Part shown: one piece after another, positions 25,123 to 34,404 of the stretch
Position numbering within the stretch: position 1 is the stretch's first letter
How the letters are laid out: each line of letters starts with the position of its first letter
NCBI GenBank assembly: GCA_900546915.1
Contig: UREY01000013.1
Span: forward strand, 1 to 54,749
DNA: 54,749 nucleotides
Reading direction: 5' to 3'
DNA from: an uncultured Eubacteriales bacterium
GTDB taxonomy: Bacteria; Bacillota; Clostridia; Oscillospirales; Oscillospiraceae
Notes under the pieces: generated by a model
Database searches by the model: none
Told to the model about the DNA's origin: nothing
What the model saw: the letters and a program-made list of their open reading frames with translations, nothing else
Position numbers and translations under genes: made by a program

Positions 25123-26442
25123 ATGAAATGGAATCGAATCTATCTTCTGCTTGTGGCGGTTGCGCTGGTGGCGTCGTTGTCCGGCTGTATGCTGAAGACG
25201 GTGGACCAGATGTATTGTTTGCCCAGGCGTTCGGAGGAATATAAGGATCTCCAGGCCGCGATGGATCGGGTGATGGGAGGGCTGGAATATTGTGCGCCTG
25301 TGCAGGGGGAGAACCAGCAGACTGTGCAGATGGCGGATCTGGACGGCGACGGGCTCTCCGAAACGCTGGTGTTTGCCAAGGGAACAGGAGAGCGGCCCCT
25401 GAAAATTTTGATTTTTTCCAAGCAGGACGGGACTTATGTCAATACGGCTGTGATCGAAATGGCGGGAACCGCCTTTGAACAGGTGGAGTATGCTGATCTG
25501 GACGGTTCCGGGGGTGTGGAACTGGTGGTAGGCCGGCAGGTGAGTAACGAGGTGGTACACTCTCTTTCCGCCTATACTTATGTGGATGGTACGCCGGAGA
25601 CGCTGCTTACAGCCAATTATAGCCGTTTTTTAACCGTTGATTTGGATGCAGACGGCGTTCGGGAGTTGTTTCTGCTGCGTCCGGGCAGCGACGGAGGCAA
25701 TGGTGTCGCCGAGCTGTACGACTACCAGAAGGGCGCGATGGAGCGGTCTACCGAAGCGACGATGTCGGTGCCGGTAGAGAGTTTGAAGCGGGTCACCACA
25801 GGAGGGATGTACCGGGACATTCAGGCTGTATTCGTCTCCAGTAATTTTGATGAGGAGACCATCATTACAGATGTCTACGCCATCCTGTCCGGCCGGTTTA
25901 CCAATGTTTCTGCCTCAAATGAGTCGGGAACCAGCGTCAAAACCATTCGGAATTACTATGTCTATGGAGACGATATTGACAACGACGGACTCATTGAGCT
26001 CCCGTCCCTTGTCCCCATGGAGGACGCCGATTCCGACGTGCGGGAGTTGATCCGGTGGTACAATTTGACGCCCCAGGGCGGAGAGGTGGAAAAAATGTTC
26101 ACATACCATAACTATGCCGACCGTTGGTATGTGCGCATTCAGGAAGATTGGGTGGACACATTGTCGGTAACCCGGGGAAATGAAGTAGACAGCTTTCAGG
26201 GCTATGTTTTTTCCGCCGGTACAGGCCGGAACCGTCAAGCGATTTTTACCGTTTACGCATTCACAGGAGACGATCGGGAGGCTCTGGCAGCGTCGAATGG
26301 GCGCTTTCCGCTCGGCAGGACGGATGAAGTAACCTATGCTGCGATTTTGGGCGGCGGCAGCTTGGGGCGTCAGTTGGATCAGAAGACCTTGACCTCCTAT
26401 TTTAACTTTATCCGGGAGGACTGGAGGACCGGTGAAACGTAA
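25123..26442 (+). CDS. secreted lipoprotein with VCBS/EF-hand-like Asp-rich repeats
   Basis: The 439-residue protein has a signal peptide ending in the lipobox ASLSGC, so it is probably anchored to the outer membrane face. Four Asp-rich loops recur: DLDGDGLSETLVF, DLDGSGGVELVVG, DLDADGVRELFLL and DIDNDGLIELP, spaced in a beta-propeller-like (FG-GAP/VCBS) pattern that can bind Ca2+. No catalytic motif is seen. The start follows AGGAGG by 9 bases. The response regulator begins 11 bases after the stop, so the three genes form one operon and the lipoprotein may supply a signal to the kinase. That link is inference. Confidence 0.75.
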   Translation: MKWNRIYLLLVAVALVASLSGCMLKTVDQMYCLPRRSEEYKDLQAAMDRVMGGLEYCAPVQGENQQTVQMADLDGDGLSETLVFAKGTGERPLKILIFSKQDGTYVNTAVIEMAGTAFEQVEYADLDGSGGVELVVGRQVSNEVVHSLSAYTYVDGTPETLLTANYSRFLTVDLDADGVRELFLLRPGSDGGNGVAELYDYQKGAMERSTEATMSVPVESLKRVTTGGMYRDIQAVFVSSNFDEETIITDVYAILSGRFTNVSASNESGTSVKTIRNYYVYGDDIDNDGLIELPSLVPMEDADSDVRELIRWYNLTPQGGEVEKMFTYHNYADRWYVRIQEDWVDTLSVTRGNEVDSFQGYVFSAGTGRNRQAIFTVYAFTGDDREALAASNGRFPLGRTDEVTYAAILGGGSLGRQLDQKTLTSYFNFIREDWRTGET

Positions 26443-26453
26443 GGAGTGAAAAG

Positions 26454-27140
26454 ATGAAAAAAGTTTTAATTTTAGAAGATGAGGTTAACATCCGCAGCTT
26501 TGTGGTCATCAATTTAAAACGGGCCGGCTATGATGCCATTGAGGCCGGGACCGGTCAGGAGGCCATGGACCGTCTGCGGGAGAATCCGGATATCGGCGTG
26601 GCTATCTTGGACATTATGCTGCCGGATATAGACGGATTTGAAGTTTGTCGGAACATCCGCGCTACCAATAAACAGATCGGCATTATTATGCTTACCGCCA
26701 GAACCCAGGAGATGGACAAAGTAACGGGCCTCATGACCGGCGCGGACGACTATGTCACCAAGCCGTTTTCTCCCGCAGAGCTTACCGCTCGCATTGACGC
26801 CCTATATCGCCGGATCGGGGGAAATGGCGCGGCGGATGCCGAATTGCTGAGTCAGGGTCCGTTTGTGATGAACATTCGGAACCGGACTTTGGAGAAAAAT
26901 GGAGAGCGGGTCCGGCTGACGCAGGTGGAATATGCCATATTAAAGCTCTTTATGCAAAATCCAGGCCGTGCGCTGTCCAGAGAGGATATTTTGACTGCCG
27001 TTTGGGGACCGGATTATGAGGGAGAGCTGAAAATTGTAGATGTAAATATTCGCCGGCTTCGGATTAAAATTGAAGACGATGCTACAACACCCAAATACAT
27101 TACCACAGTCTGGGGGTTTGGTTACAAGTGGGGCGCTTAA
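26454..27140 (+). CDS. OmpR/PhoB-family response regulator
   Basis: The 228-residue protein has a receiver domain (residues 1-118) with LILEDE, phosphoacceptor Asp near residue 52 in VAILDIMLPDIDGFE, the Thr in IIMLTART and the Lys in VTKPFSPAEL. A winged-helix DNA-binding domain follows (LTQVEYAILKLFMQNPGRAL, VDVNIRRLRIKIED, YITTVWGFGYKW). It should activate or repress genes when phosphorylated by the histidine kinase that overlaps its end. AAGGAG precedes the ATG. Target genes are unknown; no binding repeat was seen in this operon. Confidence 0.95.
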   Translation: MKKVLILEDEVNIRSFVVINLKRAGYDAIEAGTGQEAMDRLRENPDIGVAILDIMLPDIDGFEVCRNIRATNKQIGIIMLTARTQEMDKVTGLMTGADDYVTKPFSPAELTARIDALYRRIGGNGAADAELLSQGPFVMNIRNRTLEKNGERVRLTQVEYAILKLFMQNPGRALSREDILTAVWGPDYEGELKIVDVNIRRLRIKIEDDATTPKYITTVWGFGYKWGA

Positions 27141-28603
27141 TCCGCCGCAAGCCAGAGGTCAGAAAAGCCGGAAAGCGAAAGCGCCGGGTGAAAGGAATAC
27201 GGGGCCTGCGTGGCCGTTGGATGACCCACACGGTCGGTCCGGTTTCGGTGCTGGCTGCCGTTTTTGTGGTCCTGATTACGGCTTCCATAGCGGCATATTA
27301 CTATTCCAACATGCAGTCGGACATGCGCCATCGGGCCAAGACGACGACGGAATTTTTTGCAAGCTATATCGGGCAGAGCTATAGTGAGTACTACCAATCC
27401 TGTGCGACCTATGCCAGGACCTTTGAGGAAAAAAATACCATTGAGCTGCAGTTCATCAATACCAGCGGTCGTCTGGTGGCATCCTCTTATGGTCAGTGGG
27501 CAGGCGTTTCCCCGACGACTTCGGACATTTCCGATGCGATGAAAACCGGAGAAATGGCCACCTATGTGGGCAAAGACCCTGCCACGGGAGAACGGATTAT
27601 GGCGGTTTCCAGCCCCATGATTTACTCCAGCGGAGAGGTAATCGGCGTTCTGCGCTATGTGACCAGTATGAAAATTGTAGACCGACAGCTGACCTTTGTG
27701 GCTTTGGCGGCCATTGCAGCGGGATGCTTGTTTGTTTTGGTTGTGTTCCTGAGCAGCAATTTTTATATTCGTTCTATCCTGGAGCCGGTGGCGGAGATTA
27801 CGGCGACGGCAAAACGGATCGCCGGAGGCAGCTACGGGGTACAAATTCAGTCCAAATATGACGATGAAATTGGCGATCTGGCGCAGACCATCAACGATAT
27901 GTCCAATAAGATCAACCAGAACGAAAAAATGCAGACAGAGTTTATTTCTTCCCTGTCTCATGAGCTCCGTACGCCCCTGACCGCCATCAGCGGCTGGAGC
28001 GAGACCCTTTTATCCGGCGAGACTTTGGATCCGGAGGAGACCCGGCGAGGGATTGGGATCATACAGAGAGAAAGCCGCCGGTTGACCGAAATGGTGACGG
28101 AGCTTTTGGACTTTACCCGGATGGAAGACGGCCGCATGACGCTGAATGTGGAGATGACGGATCTTCGGGCTGAATTTGAGGATACGGTCTACATGTACGG
28201 CAGCCGCCTGCGGCAGGAAGGGATCCAATTGCGGGTTCTGGATAACGACGATGACATCCCGGAGATTCCCTGTGATCCCAAGCGGATGCGTCAGGTGCTG
28301 CTGAATATTTTGGACAATGCAGCCAAACACGGCGGAGAGGGAAAACGCATCGACGCCTCCATTGGGCTGGAGGGAGATTCCGTCATCATTCGGATTCGGG
28401 ATTACGGTCCGGGCATTCCGGAAGATGAGCTTCCTCTGGTTAAGAAAAAGTTTTTCAAGGGCAGCTCCAAGGCCAGAGGTTCCGGAATTGGTCTGGCAGT
28501 CTGCGATGAAATCGTGGAGATGCACGGCGGAAGCTTGACGCTCTCCAATGCAGTGGGCGGCGGTACCTTAGTGGTGATCTGTCTGCCTGCTACGGCGCAA
28601 TAG
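27128..28603 (+). CDS. membrane sensor histidine kinase
   Basis: The 491-residue protein has a basic N-terminus, membrane segments near residues 35-57 and ~190-215, an extracellular sensor domain of about 130 residues between them, a HAMP linker (SILEPVAEITATAKRIAGGS), the HisKA box FISSLSHELRTPLTAISG with the phosphorylated His, and the ATPase boxes NILDNAAKHGG, DYGPGIPEDEL and GSGIGLAVCDEI. It should pair with the preceding response regulator, which it overlaps by 13 bases. The GTG start at 27128 has a weak ribosome site; a later start such as the Met of MTHTVGPVSV is possible. Signal unknown. Confidence 0.93.
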   Translation: MGRLIRRKPEVRKAGKRKRRVKGIRGLRGRWMTHTVGPVSVLAAVFVVLITASIAAYYYSNMQSDMRHRAKTTTEFFASYIGQSYSEYYQSCATYARTFEEKNTIELQFINTSGRLVASSYGQWAGVSPTTSDISDAMKTGEMATYVGKDPATGERIMAVSSPMIYSSGEVIGVLRYVTSMKIVDRQLTFVALAAIAAGCLFVLVVFLSSNFYIRSILEPVAEITATAKRIAGGSYGVQIQSKYDDEIGDLAQTINDMSNKINQNEKMQTEFISSLSHELRTPLTAISGWSETLLSGETLDPEETRRGIGIIQRESRRLTEMVTELLDFTRMEDGRMTLNVEMTDLRAEFEDTVYMYGSRLRQEGIQLRVLDNDDDIPEIPCDPKRMRQVLLNILDNAAKHGGEGKRIDASIGLEGDSVIIRIRDYGPGIPEDELPLVKKKFFKGSSKARGSGIGLAVCDEIVEMHGGSLTLSNAVGGGTLVVICLPATAQ

Positions 28604-28630
28604 AAACAGAAAGGCAGAACATGAAATACT

Positions 28631-29635
28631 ATGGCAAATAAAAACCAACCGATAGCACAGGAAAAGTTTAAAACTATGATAGGCGGTCAAGCTTTGATCG
28701 AGGGCATTTTGATGCGGGGACCGGAAAAGGATGCCGTGGTGGTCCGTGGTAAAGATGGCCTTACGGTGGAGGTCATGCCGCGTAAGCTTCCGCCGGAAAA
28801 CTCTCCCTTGCGTTGGCCCCTCATCCGCGGCGTATACAATTTCTTCGGCTCCAACATCGTCGGCGTGAAGGCGCTGATGCGGTCGGCGGACCTTTCCCCG
28901 GAGGAGGCAGGAGAAGAGAGCACATCCAAATTTGACCAATGGCTGGAAAAGAAACTGGGCAATGAAAGATTCCAGCAGGCGTTGGTGGCCTTTGCGGTAA
29001 TTCTGGGTTTGGCCATGTCGGTGGGTCTGTTTTTCTTGCTTCCTATGGTAATCGGCAGCTTTTTTGACCGGTGGATTTCCAGTAATTTAGGGGTCAACCT
29101 GCTGGAGGGCGTCATCCGCATGGGGATCTTTTTCTTGTACATGTATTTAATTTCTAAGATGAAGGATATGAAAAGATTATTTTCTTATCATGGAGCAGAG
29201 CACAAAACAATTCGATGCTACGAGGCGAAGCTGCCCCTGACGGTGGAAAATGTGCGCCGGCAGACCAGACTTCACCCCAGATGCGGCACCAGTTTCCTCT
29301 TGGTGGTAATGGTTTTGTCTATCCTGATTTTTTCCATTGCTTCGTCTTTGCTCCTTGCTCTGGTCCCCGGGCTGGAACCCATGCGGGGGAGCTTTTTATA
29401 CCGCTTCATCATGATTGTCTATAAATTGCTTCTGCTCCCGCTGGTGGTTTCCGTGGCTTACGAAATCAACCGTTGGGTAGGCCGTCATGACAACGCTTTT
29501 GCCAGAATCATCACGGCTCCCGGCATGTGGTTTCAGAACTTTACCACCCAAGAACCGGACGATTCCATGATAGAAGTGGGCATCGCCGCGCTGGAGGCCG
29601 TTCTCCCGGAAAAAGAGGGGGCTGACAGATGGTAA
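28631..29635 (+). CDS. DUF1385 (YqhQ-like) multi-spanning membrane protein
   Basis: The 334-residue protein matches the DUF1385 family: MIGGQALIEGILMRGP at the start, RWPLIRGVYNFFGSNIVG, YHGAEHKTIRCYEA, LHPRCGTSFLLVVM and RHDNAFARIITAPGMW. About four to five membrane segments are visible. YqhQ of Bacillus is the named relative; no activity is proven. Its stop overlaps the start of prmC by 7 bases. The ribosome binding site is weak, and it follows the histidine kinase by 27 bases, so readthrough from that operon is likely. Confidence 0.88.
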   Translation: MANKNQPIAQEKFKTMIGGQALIEGILMRGPEKDAVVVRGKDGLTVEVMPRKLPPENSPLRWPLIRGVYNFFGSNIVGVKALMRSADLSPEEAGEESTSKFDQWLEKKLGNERFQQALVAFAVILGLAMSVGLFFLLPMVIGSFFDRWISSNLGVNLLEGVIRMGIFFLYMYLISKMKDMKRLFSYHGAEHKTIRCYEAKLPLTVENVRRQTRLHPRCGTSFLLVVMVLSILIFSIASSLLLALVPGLEPMRGSFLYRFIMIVYKLLLLPLVVSVAYEINRWVGRHDNAFARIITAPGMWFQNFTTQEPDDSMIEVGIAALEAVLPEKEGADRW

Positions 29636-30531
29636 AAAAGTATAGTGATCTATACCTGGACGCCAGAAAAGCCCTGCTTCCCGTGGAGGGCCAGCAGCGG
29701 GCCGGGCTTCTGGCCCGGGAGCTTCTGTGCGCCGCTTCGGGGAAAAGTCAGGAGGCCATACTGGCCCATCGGGACCAGTACGCCACCGACCAGGTCTGCA
29801 GAAATATGGAACATTTCACGGCCCGGGCACTGGCAGGCGAGCCCTTGGCTTATATACTGGAGGAGTGGGACTTTTTCGGTATGACGCTGTATGTAAACCG
29901 GAATGTTCTAATCCCCCGGGATGATACCTGCGCCGTAACGGAGCTGGCTTTGAAAAAAGCCCTTTTCCTGGAGCAGGATCCTCGGATTCTGGATTTGTGC
30001 ACGGGTTCCGGTTGCATTGGTTTGGCCATTGCCAGAAAGGTGAAGGATGCCCGAGTGACCTTGGCCGATGTCTCCCGAGAGGCTTTGGCTGTGGCCAAAA
30101 AGAATGCGGCGCTGATGAAATTAACGGGCCGGGTCAGTTGCGTTCAGGCCGACGCGCTTCAAGACCCGTCTGGCTTTTTGGGTATGTTCGACTTGATTGT
30201 TTCCAATCCACCCTATGTCCGCTCCGGTGATATGGCTTCTCTACAGCCCAGCGTTCGGGACTTTGAGCCCAGCCTGGCGCTGGACGGCGGCCGGGACGGC
30301 CTGGATTTTTACCGTTCCATTGCGGCCCGTTATGGCAGAGCGCTGAAACCGGGAGGCTGGCTCTGCTTTGAGTTCGGTATGGGACAGGGAGACGACGTGT
30401 GCTCCATTTTGGCGCAGCACGGCTATGAGATTGTAGAGCGGACCAAAGATTTTAACAACATTGAACGGGCCGTGTTGGCTCGGAAACCGAGAGAGGAAGA
30501 TCACAATGGCAACGAAGAAAGCTGCGTATGA
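29629..30531 (+). CDS. prmC: release factor glutamine N5-methyltransferase
   Basis: PrmC methylates the Gln of the GGQ motif in release factors RF1 and RF2. The SAM-binding part reads [18 protein letters not shown], and [14 protein letters not shown] carries the NPPY motif that binds the Gln side chain. The N-terminal helical domain (residues 1-75) is present, and the total of 300 residues is normal. The gene starts inside the YqhQ-like gene's end and runs 26 bases past the start of recA. prfA is not adjacent here, although prmC usually follows it. Confidence 0.92.
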   Translation: MVKKYSDLYLDARKALLPVEGQQRAGLLARELLCAASGKSQEAILAHRDQYATDQVCRNMEHFTARALAGEPLAYILEEWDFFGMTLYVNRNVLIPRDDTCAVTELALKKALFLEQDPRILDLCTGSGCIGLAIARKVKDARVTLADVSREALAVAKKNAALMKLTGRVSCVQADALQDPSGFLGMFDLIVSNPPYVRSGDMASLQPSVRDFEPSLALDGGRDGLDFYRSIAARYGRALKPGGWLCFEFGMGQGDDVCSILAQHGYEIVERTKDFNNIERAVLARKPREEDHNGNEESCV

Positions 30532-31612
30532 GGCGCCGGCGCCGGCCAGCGACAAGAAGAAAGCGCTGGAGACGGCCTTGGCTCAAATTGAAAAGACTTA
30601 CGGGAAAGGAGCCGTTATGCGCTTGGGCGACCGGCCTGAGATGGCGGTGGATGCCATTCCCACCGGTTCTCTGGCGCTGGATGCCGCTTTGGGGATCGGC
30701 GGTGTGCCCAGGGGCCGGATTATTGAAATCTACGGCCCGGAGTCTTCCGGTAAGACCACGTTGGCCCTGCACATTTTGGCCGAGGCGCAAAAGCGGGGCG
30801 GAGAGGTGGCCTTTGTGGATGCCGAGCATGCGCTGGATCCGGATTACGCCGCAGCGCTGGGCGTAGACATTGACTCCATGCTGGTCTCTCAGCCGGACAC
30901 GGGGGAGCAGGCCCTGGAAATCGCAGACGCCTTGGTGCGTTCCGGCGCGGTGGACGCTGTGGTTGTGGACTCCGTGGCAGCTTTGACGCCCCGGGCGGAG
31001 ATTGAGGGGGAGATGGGAGACAGTTTTGTGGGCCTCCAGGCGCGGCTGATGTCCCAGGCGCTTCGAAAGTTGGCCGGCTCCATCGCGAAAACCAACTGCG
31101 TGGTGATTTTTATCAACCAGTTGCGCATGAAAATTGGCGTCATGTATGGAAATCCCGAGACCACCACCGGCGGCAATGCGCTGAAATTTTACGCCTCGGT
31201 CCGTTTGGACGTGCGCCGGGTGGAATCTATCAAAAACGGCTCGGATGTGATTGGCAACCGGACGCGGGTTCGGGTGGTGAAAAACAAGGTGGCGCCGCCC
31301 TTCCGGGAAGCGGTTTTTGACATCATGTATGGAGAGGGCATCTCCAAGGGCGGAGAGATTCTGGATATGGCGGTGCAGCTGGACCTGGTACAGAAGAGCG
31401 GAAGCTGGTTCTCCATTGGAGATGAGCGAATCGGTCAGGGACGGGACAACGCCAAGCAGTATATCTTGGATCGGCCGGAGCTGATGCATCAGCTGGAGGA
31501 GCAGGTTCGGGAAAATCTCTATAAGCTCCAAAATGTGAAGGGGAAAGCTCCGGCGAAAGCGGCGGACAAGCCGGTGGGCGTCATCGCCGACGATTTTAAT
31601 GATGAGGATTGA
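30506..31612 (+). CDS. recA: recombinase RecA
   Basis: RecA drives homologous strand exchange and activates LexA self-cleavage. Motifs: GPESSGKTT (Walker A, ~residues 80-88), [11 protein letters not shown] (Walker B), [20 protein letters not shown] (loop 2 region). A C-terminal acidic stretch (DDFNDED) is typical. Length 368 residues. The start is the ATG at 30506, because GAGAGGAAG precedes it and MATKKAA fits the family; a longer frame would enter prmC. The first 26 bases overlap prmC. No typical LexA box was noticed upstream. Confidence 0.97.
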   Translation: MATKKAAYEAPAPASDKKKALETALAQIEKTYGKGAVMRLGDRPEMAVDAIPTGSLALDAALGIGGVPRGRIIEIYGPESSGKTTLALHILAEAQKRGGEVAFVDAEHALDPDYAAALGVDIDSMLVSQPDTGEQALEIADALVRSGAVDAVVVDSVAALTPRAEIEGEMGDSFVGLQARLMSQALRKLAGSIAKTNCVVIFINQLRMKIGVMYGNPETTTGGNALKFYASVRLDVRRVESIKNGSDVIGNRTRVRVVKNKVAPPFREAVFDIMYGEGISKGGEILDMAVQLDLVQKSGSWFSIGDERIGQGRDNAKQYILDRPELMHQLEEQVRENLYKLQNVKGKAPAKAADKPVGVIADDFNDED

Positions 31613-31613
31613 A

Positions 31614-32228
31614 ATGATTTCGCCCAAGGCAGACCGGGCAGGACAGTACCATCTAAAGCTGTCCGATGGGACGGCTTTGCGGCTTTACCCCCAGACCATC
31701 GCGGATTTTCATCTGTACGTAGACCGGGAACTGGAGGAGGAAGAGCTGGCGGAGCTCCGAAAAGCGGCAGGCTCGGTTTCGGCCAAAATGCGGGCTGTTC
31801 GGATTGTTTCGGCCGCGTCGGTATCCACGCGGGATTTGGAAAACCGCCTGCGGCGGAAAGGGGAAACGGACGCAGATGCCCGGGCAGCGGTAGCATGGAT
31901 GCAAGAGCTGCAGCTGGTGGATGATTTGGATACGGCCCGGCAAATTGTCCGACGGGGGCTTTCCCGCGGGTACGGCCCGGCCCGTCTGCGTCAGATGCTT
32001 TATGAAAAACAAATCCCCAGGGAATTGTGGGATCAGGTTCTGACTGATCTGCCGGATCCTGACGAGGCAATTACCGCCTTTCTGGACCGGCGTTTAGGTC
32101 CGGAAACAAACGGCAAGGAATTGCAAAAAACCATTGACGCCCTTCTACGCAGAGGCTTTGCCTGGCAGGACATTCGCCGCTGCCTGACCCGGCGGGGGGA
32201 GTCTTGGGACGGAGAACCGGAGGAATAA
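31614..32228 (+). CDS. recX: regulatory protein RecX
   Basis: RecX binds RecA filaments and limits strand exchange. The 204-residue protein shows the family pattern of three-helix repeats: LENRLRRKGETDADA, DDLDTARQIVRRGLSRGYGPARLRQML and LLRRGFAWQDIRRCLTRRG. The start is taken at 31614, 6 bases after GAGG and one base after the recA stop; an ATG at 31599 would overlap recA. Position right behind recA is the usual arrangement. Confidence 0.9.
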   Translation: MISPKADRAGQYHLKLSDGTALRLYPQTIADFHLYVDRELEEEELAELRKAAGSVSAKMRAVRIVSAASVSTRDLENRLRRKGETDADARAAVAWMQELQLVDDLDTARQIVRRGLSRGYGPARLRQMLYEKQIPRELWDQVLTDLPDPDEAITAFLDRRLGPETNGKELQKTIDALLRRGFAWQDIRRCLTRRGESWDGEPEE

Positions 32229-32230
32229 AT

Positions 32231-33556
32231 ATGGCAAAAATTGGCTTTATCTCCCTTGGCTGTGCCAAAAATCAGGTGAATTGTGAGCAGATGATGTACC
32301 GCTTACAGGAAGCGGGGCATGAGATTTTACCGGATGTGAACGGGGCCGACGTGGTAATCATCAATACCTGCGGCTTCATTGACTCGGCTAAGTCGGAGGC
32401 CATTGACCATATTATTGCAATGGGCCAACTGAAGCAGGCCGGAACGGTTGGAAAGATTTTAGTCACCGGGTGTCTGTCTCAGCGGTACCAGAGAGAGATT
32501 CTGGAGGAAATGCCGGAGGTGGACGGCTTGCTTGGAACCGGGAGCTACGATGAGATCGTCCCGGCGGTGAACACCCTGTTAGCGGGTGACTCTGTGTGTT
32601 GCTTTGGAGATATCCACGCAGCGGAGAAAGAAACCGGGCGCGTGCTCACGACGCCGCCCCATTACGCCTATTTAAAAATTGCCGAGGGCTGCGACAATCA
32701 TTGCGCATACTGTGTCATCCCATCCCTTCGCGGCCGGTACCGGAGCCGCCAGATGGACGATGTGCTCTATGAAGCGCGTATGCTGGCAGCCGGCGGGGTC
32801 AAGGAGCTCCTTGTAGTTGCGCAGGATACGAGCCGGTACGGAACGGATCTTCCGGGTCATAAACGCCTGCTGGCAGAACTGCTACGGCAGCTGTGTCGGA
32901 TCGAGGGCCTTCACTGGATTCGGGTTCATTACCTGTATCCTGATGAAATTGATGAGGAGCTTGTGGAGGTATTGGCTGAGGAGCCTAAGATCGTAAAATA
33001 TCTGGATATTCCCATTCAGCATATCAACGACGAAATTCTGCGCCGGATGAACCGGAGAGGAAACGGCGCGTATATTGAGACTATGCTGCAGACTCTGCGG
33101 GAGCGGATTCCCGGGCTGGTGCTTCGGACCAGTCTCATTACCGGCCTGCCCGGCGAGGGTGAGACGGAGTTTATGCAGCTATGCCAGTTCCTGAAACGGG
33201 CGAAGCTGGAGCGGGTGGGCGCCTTTCCGTTTTCCCCGGAAGAAGGAACGCCGGCAGCACGAATGGAGCATCCGGATGCCGAGACGGCTCAGGCAAGAGC
33301 AGAAATTGTCGAAGAGCTCCAGTCCCGTATGATGGACCGCTACAATGAGTCCCTCCTGGGAAAAACCATGGAGGTCCTCTGCGACGGGTATGACCCGGAG
33401 GAGGACCGGTATTACGGAAGAACCTACGCAGACTCTCCGGAGATTGACGGCAGGGTCTGGTTTACGGCGGATCGAACTGTCCGGACCGGCTCGTTTTGTC
33501 AGGTGTGGATGACCGGCACGCAGGATGGGGAATTGATCGGACGGGAGGAGATGTGA
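32231..33556 (+). CDS. rimO: ribosomal protein S12 methylthiotransferase
   Basis: This radical SAM enzyme adds a methylthio group to an Asp of ribosomal protein S12. The N-terminal domain carries the three cluster Cys (SLGCAKNQVNCEQMM, INTCGFID, VTGCLSQRY). The radical SAM cluster motif CxxxCxxC is in EGCDNHCAYCVIPSLRGRYR, and a C-terminal TRAM domain ends the protein. Length 441 residues. SRG in the CxxxCxxC neighbourhood and the S12-type start favour RimO over MiaB. GGAGG precedes the start, 2 bases after recX. Confidence 0.93.
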   Translation: MAKIGFISLGCAKNQVNCEQMMYRLQEAGHEILPDVNGADVVIINTCGFIDSAKSEAIDHIIAMGQLKQAGTVGKILVTGCLSQRYQREILEEMPEVDGLLGTGSYDEIVPAVNTLLAGDSVCCFGDIHAAEKETGRVLTTPPHYAYLKIAEGCDNHCAYCVIPSLRGRYRSRQMDDVLYEARMLAAGGVKELLVVAQDTSRYGTDLPGHKRLLAELLRQLCRIEGLHWIRVHYLYPDEIDEELVEVLAEEPKIVKYLDIPIQHINDEILRRMNRRGNGAYIETMLQTLRERIPGLVLRTSLITGLPGEGETEFMQLCQFLKRAKLERVGAFPFSPEEGTPAARMEHPDAETAQARAEIVEELQSRMMDRYNESLLGKTMEVLCDGYDPEEDRYYGRTYADSPEIDGRVWFTADRTVRTGSFCQVWMTGTQDGELIGREEM

Positions 33557-33558
33557 GC

Positions 33559-34089
33559 ATGACCACGGCCAGTAAAATTACGCTTCTGCGGATTTTCCTG
33601 ATCCCGGTGTATATGGTCCTGATGTATCAGAGCGGCGGCATAGCCGGCCCGTGGATGCTGTGGGCTTTGGCCGTTTTTATTTTGGCCAGCGGCACAGATT
33701 TTGTGGATGGATATATTGCCCGGCACTGTAACCAGGTCAGCGATTTCGGAAAGTTTTTAGATCCGTTGGCGGACAAGCTTCTGGTACTTGCAGCAATGGC
33801 CATGTTCTGCCAATGGGGCATTTGGCCTGCCTGGGCACTGATGGTTGTCTTGACCCGGGAGTTTGCCGTCACAGGCTTACGTCTGGTGGCAGCCGGGAAG
33901 GGGACGGTCATTGCCGCCGGATGGTCCGGCAAAATCAAAACGGCCAGTACCATGATTGGCCTGTGTCTGCTGATGGCGTTCCCGGACCAGGCGGTTTTGT
34001 GCTGGGCGGTGATTTGGGTTGTGGTAATTACAACGCTGTATTCTGGCGTGGAGTATTTTATTCAAAACTGGAAATGTCTTTGGAAATAA
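33559..34089 (+). CDS. pgsA: CDP-diacylglycerol--glycerol-3-phosphate 3-phosphatidyltransferase
   Basis: PgsA makes phosphatidylglycerol phosphate, the precursor of phosphatidylglycerol, which in turn feeds the LtaS-like enzyme encoded earlier. The CDP-alcohol phosphatidyltransferase motif D-G-x2-A-R-x8-G-x3-D-x3-D is present as DGYIARHCNQVSDFGKFLD. Four to five membrane segments and 176 residues fit the family. GGGAGGAG precedes the ATG; the rimO stop ends 2 bases earlier. It is the last gene before the T-box leader. Confidence 0.93.
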   Translation: MTTASKITLLRIFLIPVYMVLMYQSGGIAGPWMLWALAVFILASGTDFVDGYIARHCNQVSDFGKFLDPLADKLLVLAAMAMFCQWGIWPAWALMVVLTREFAVTGLRLVAAGKGTVIAAGWSGKIKTASTMIGLCLLMAFPDQAVLCWAVIWVVVITTLYSGVEYFIQNWKCLWK

Positions 34090-34115
34090 CCGGAGAGAAG
34101 GATGCTTTTCCGTCC

Positions 34116-34145
34116 TTGACAAGAGCCGGTATGGAATGGTAAAAT
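34116..34145 (+). promoter_or_regulatory. promoter of the cysteine T-box operon
   Basis: Consensus TTGACA (34116-34121), 18 bases, TAAAAT (34140-34145). The leader begins about 10 bases further on. Confidence 0.7.
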
Positions 34146-34164
34146 AGCGAAAATGAATATCACG

Positions 34165-34370
34165 TGGATCGGAAAGAGTACCCCCGATGCGCCCCACAGA
34201 GAGCCCCGGTCATAGGCTGTAAGCCGGGGTGGCGTTTGCGTATGGGCGGGAAGTGCGTCCGGGAGTGAAGGGGAGACCCCGTTGGCCGCGAAAAGGCTAT
34301 GAGTAAGAAATCTGGAGTGGAACCGCGAGCCAATGCCCGCCTCTTGAGAGAAACAAGAGGCGGGCATTCT
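34165..34370 (+). promoter_or_regulatory. T-box riboswitch, predicted specificity cysteine
   Basis: The leader has the T-box landmarks in order: AAGAGTA (34174-34180), AGAGAGCC with GTAAGCC in stem I (34197-34226), a candidate specifier TGC at 34254-34256 within GAAGTGCGTCC, the T-box core TGGAACCGCG at 34318-34327, and a terminator hairpin. T-boxes sense the charging state of the tRNA whose anticodon pairs the specifier; uncharged tRNA stabilises an antiterminator. TGC is a cysteine codon, matching cysE and cysS downstream. The 315-base gap 34090-34404 is filled by the promoter and this element. Confidence 0.9.
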
Positions 34371-34372
34371 TC
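34332..34372 (+). terminator. T-box terminator hairpin
   Basis: A perfect 15-bp stem (34332-34346 with 34354-34368) with a 7-base loop and a short T-rich tail. Its 5' arm lies directly after the T-box core, so antiterminator and terminator exclude each other. Confidence 0.82.
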
Positions 34373-34404
34373 ATAGACTGAACCCAGGTTGGGAGGGATG
34401 CCCC

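Noticed and set aside
30452..31627. 391-codon minus-strand frame
   Set aside because: Opposite recA, which is unambiguous.
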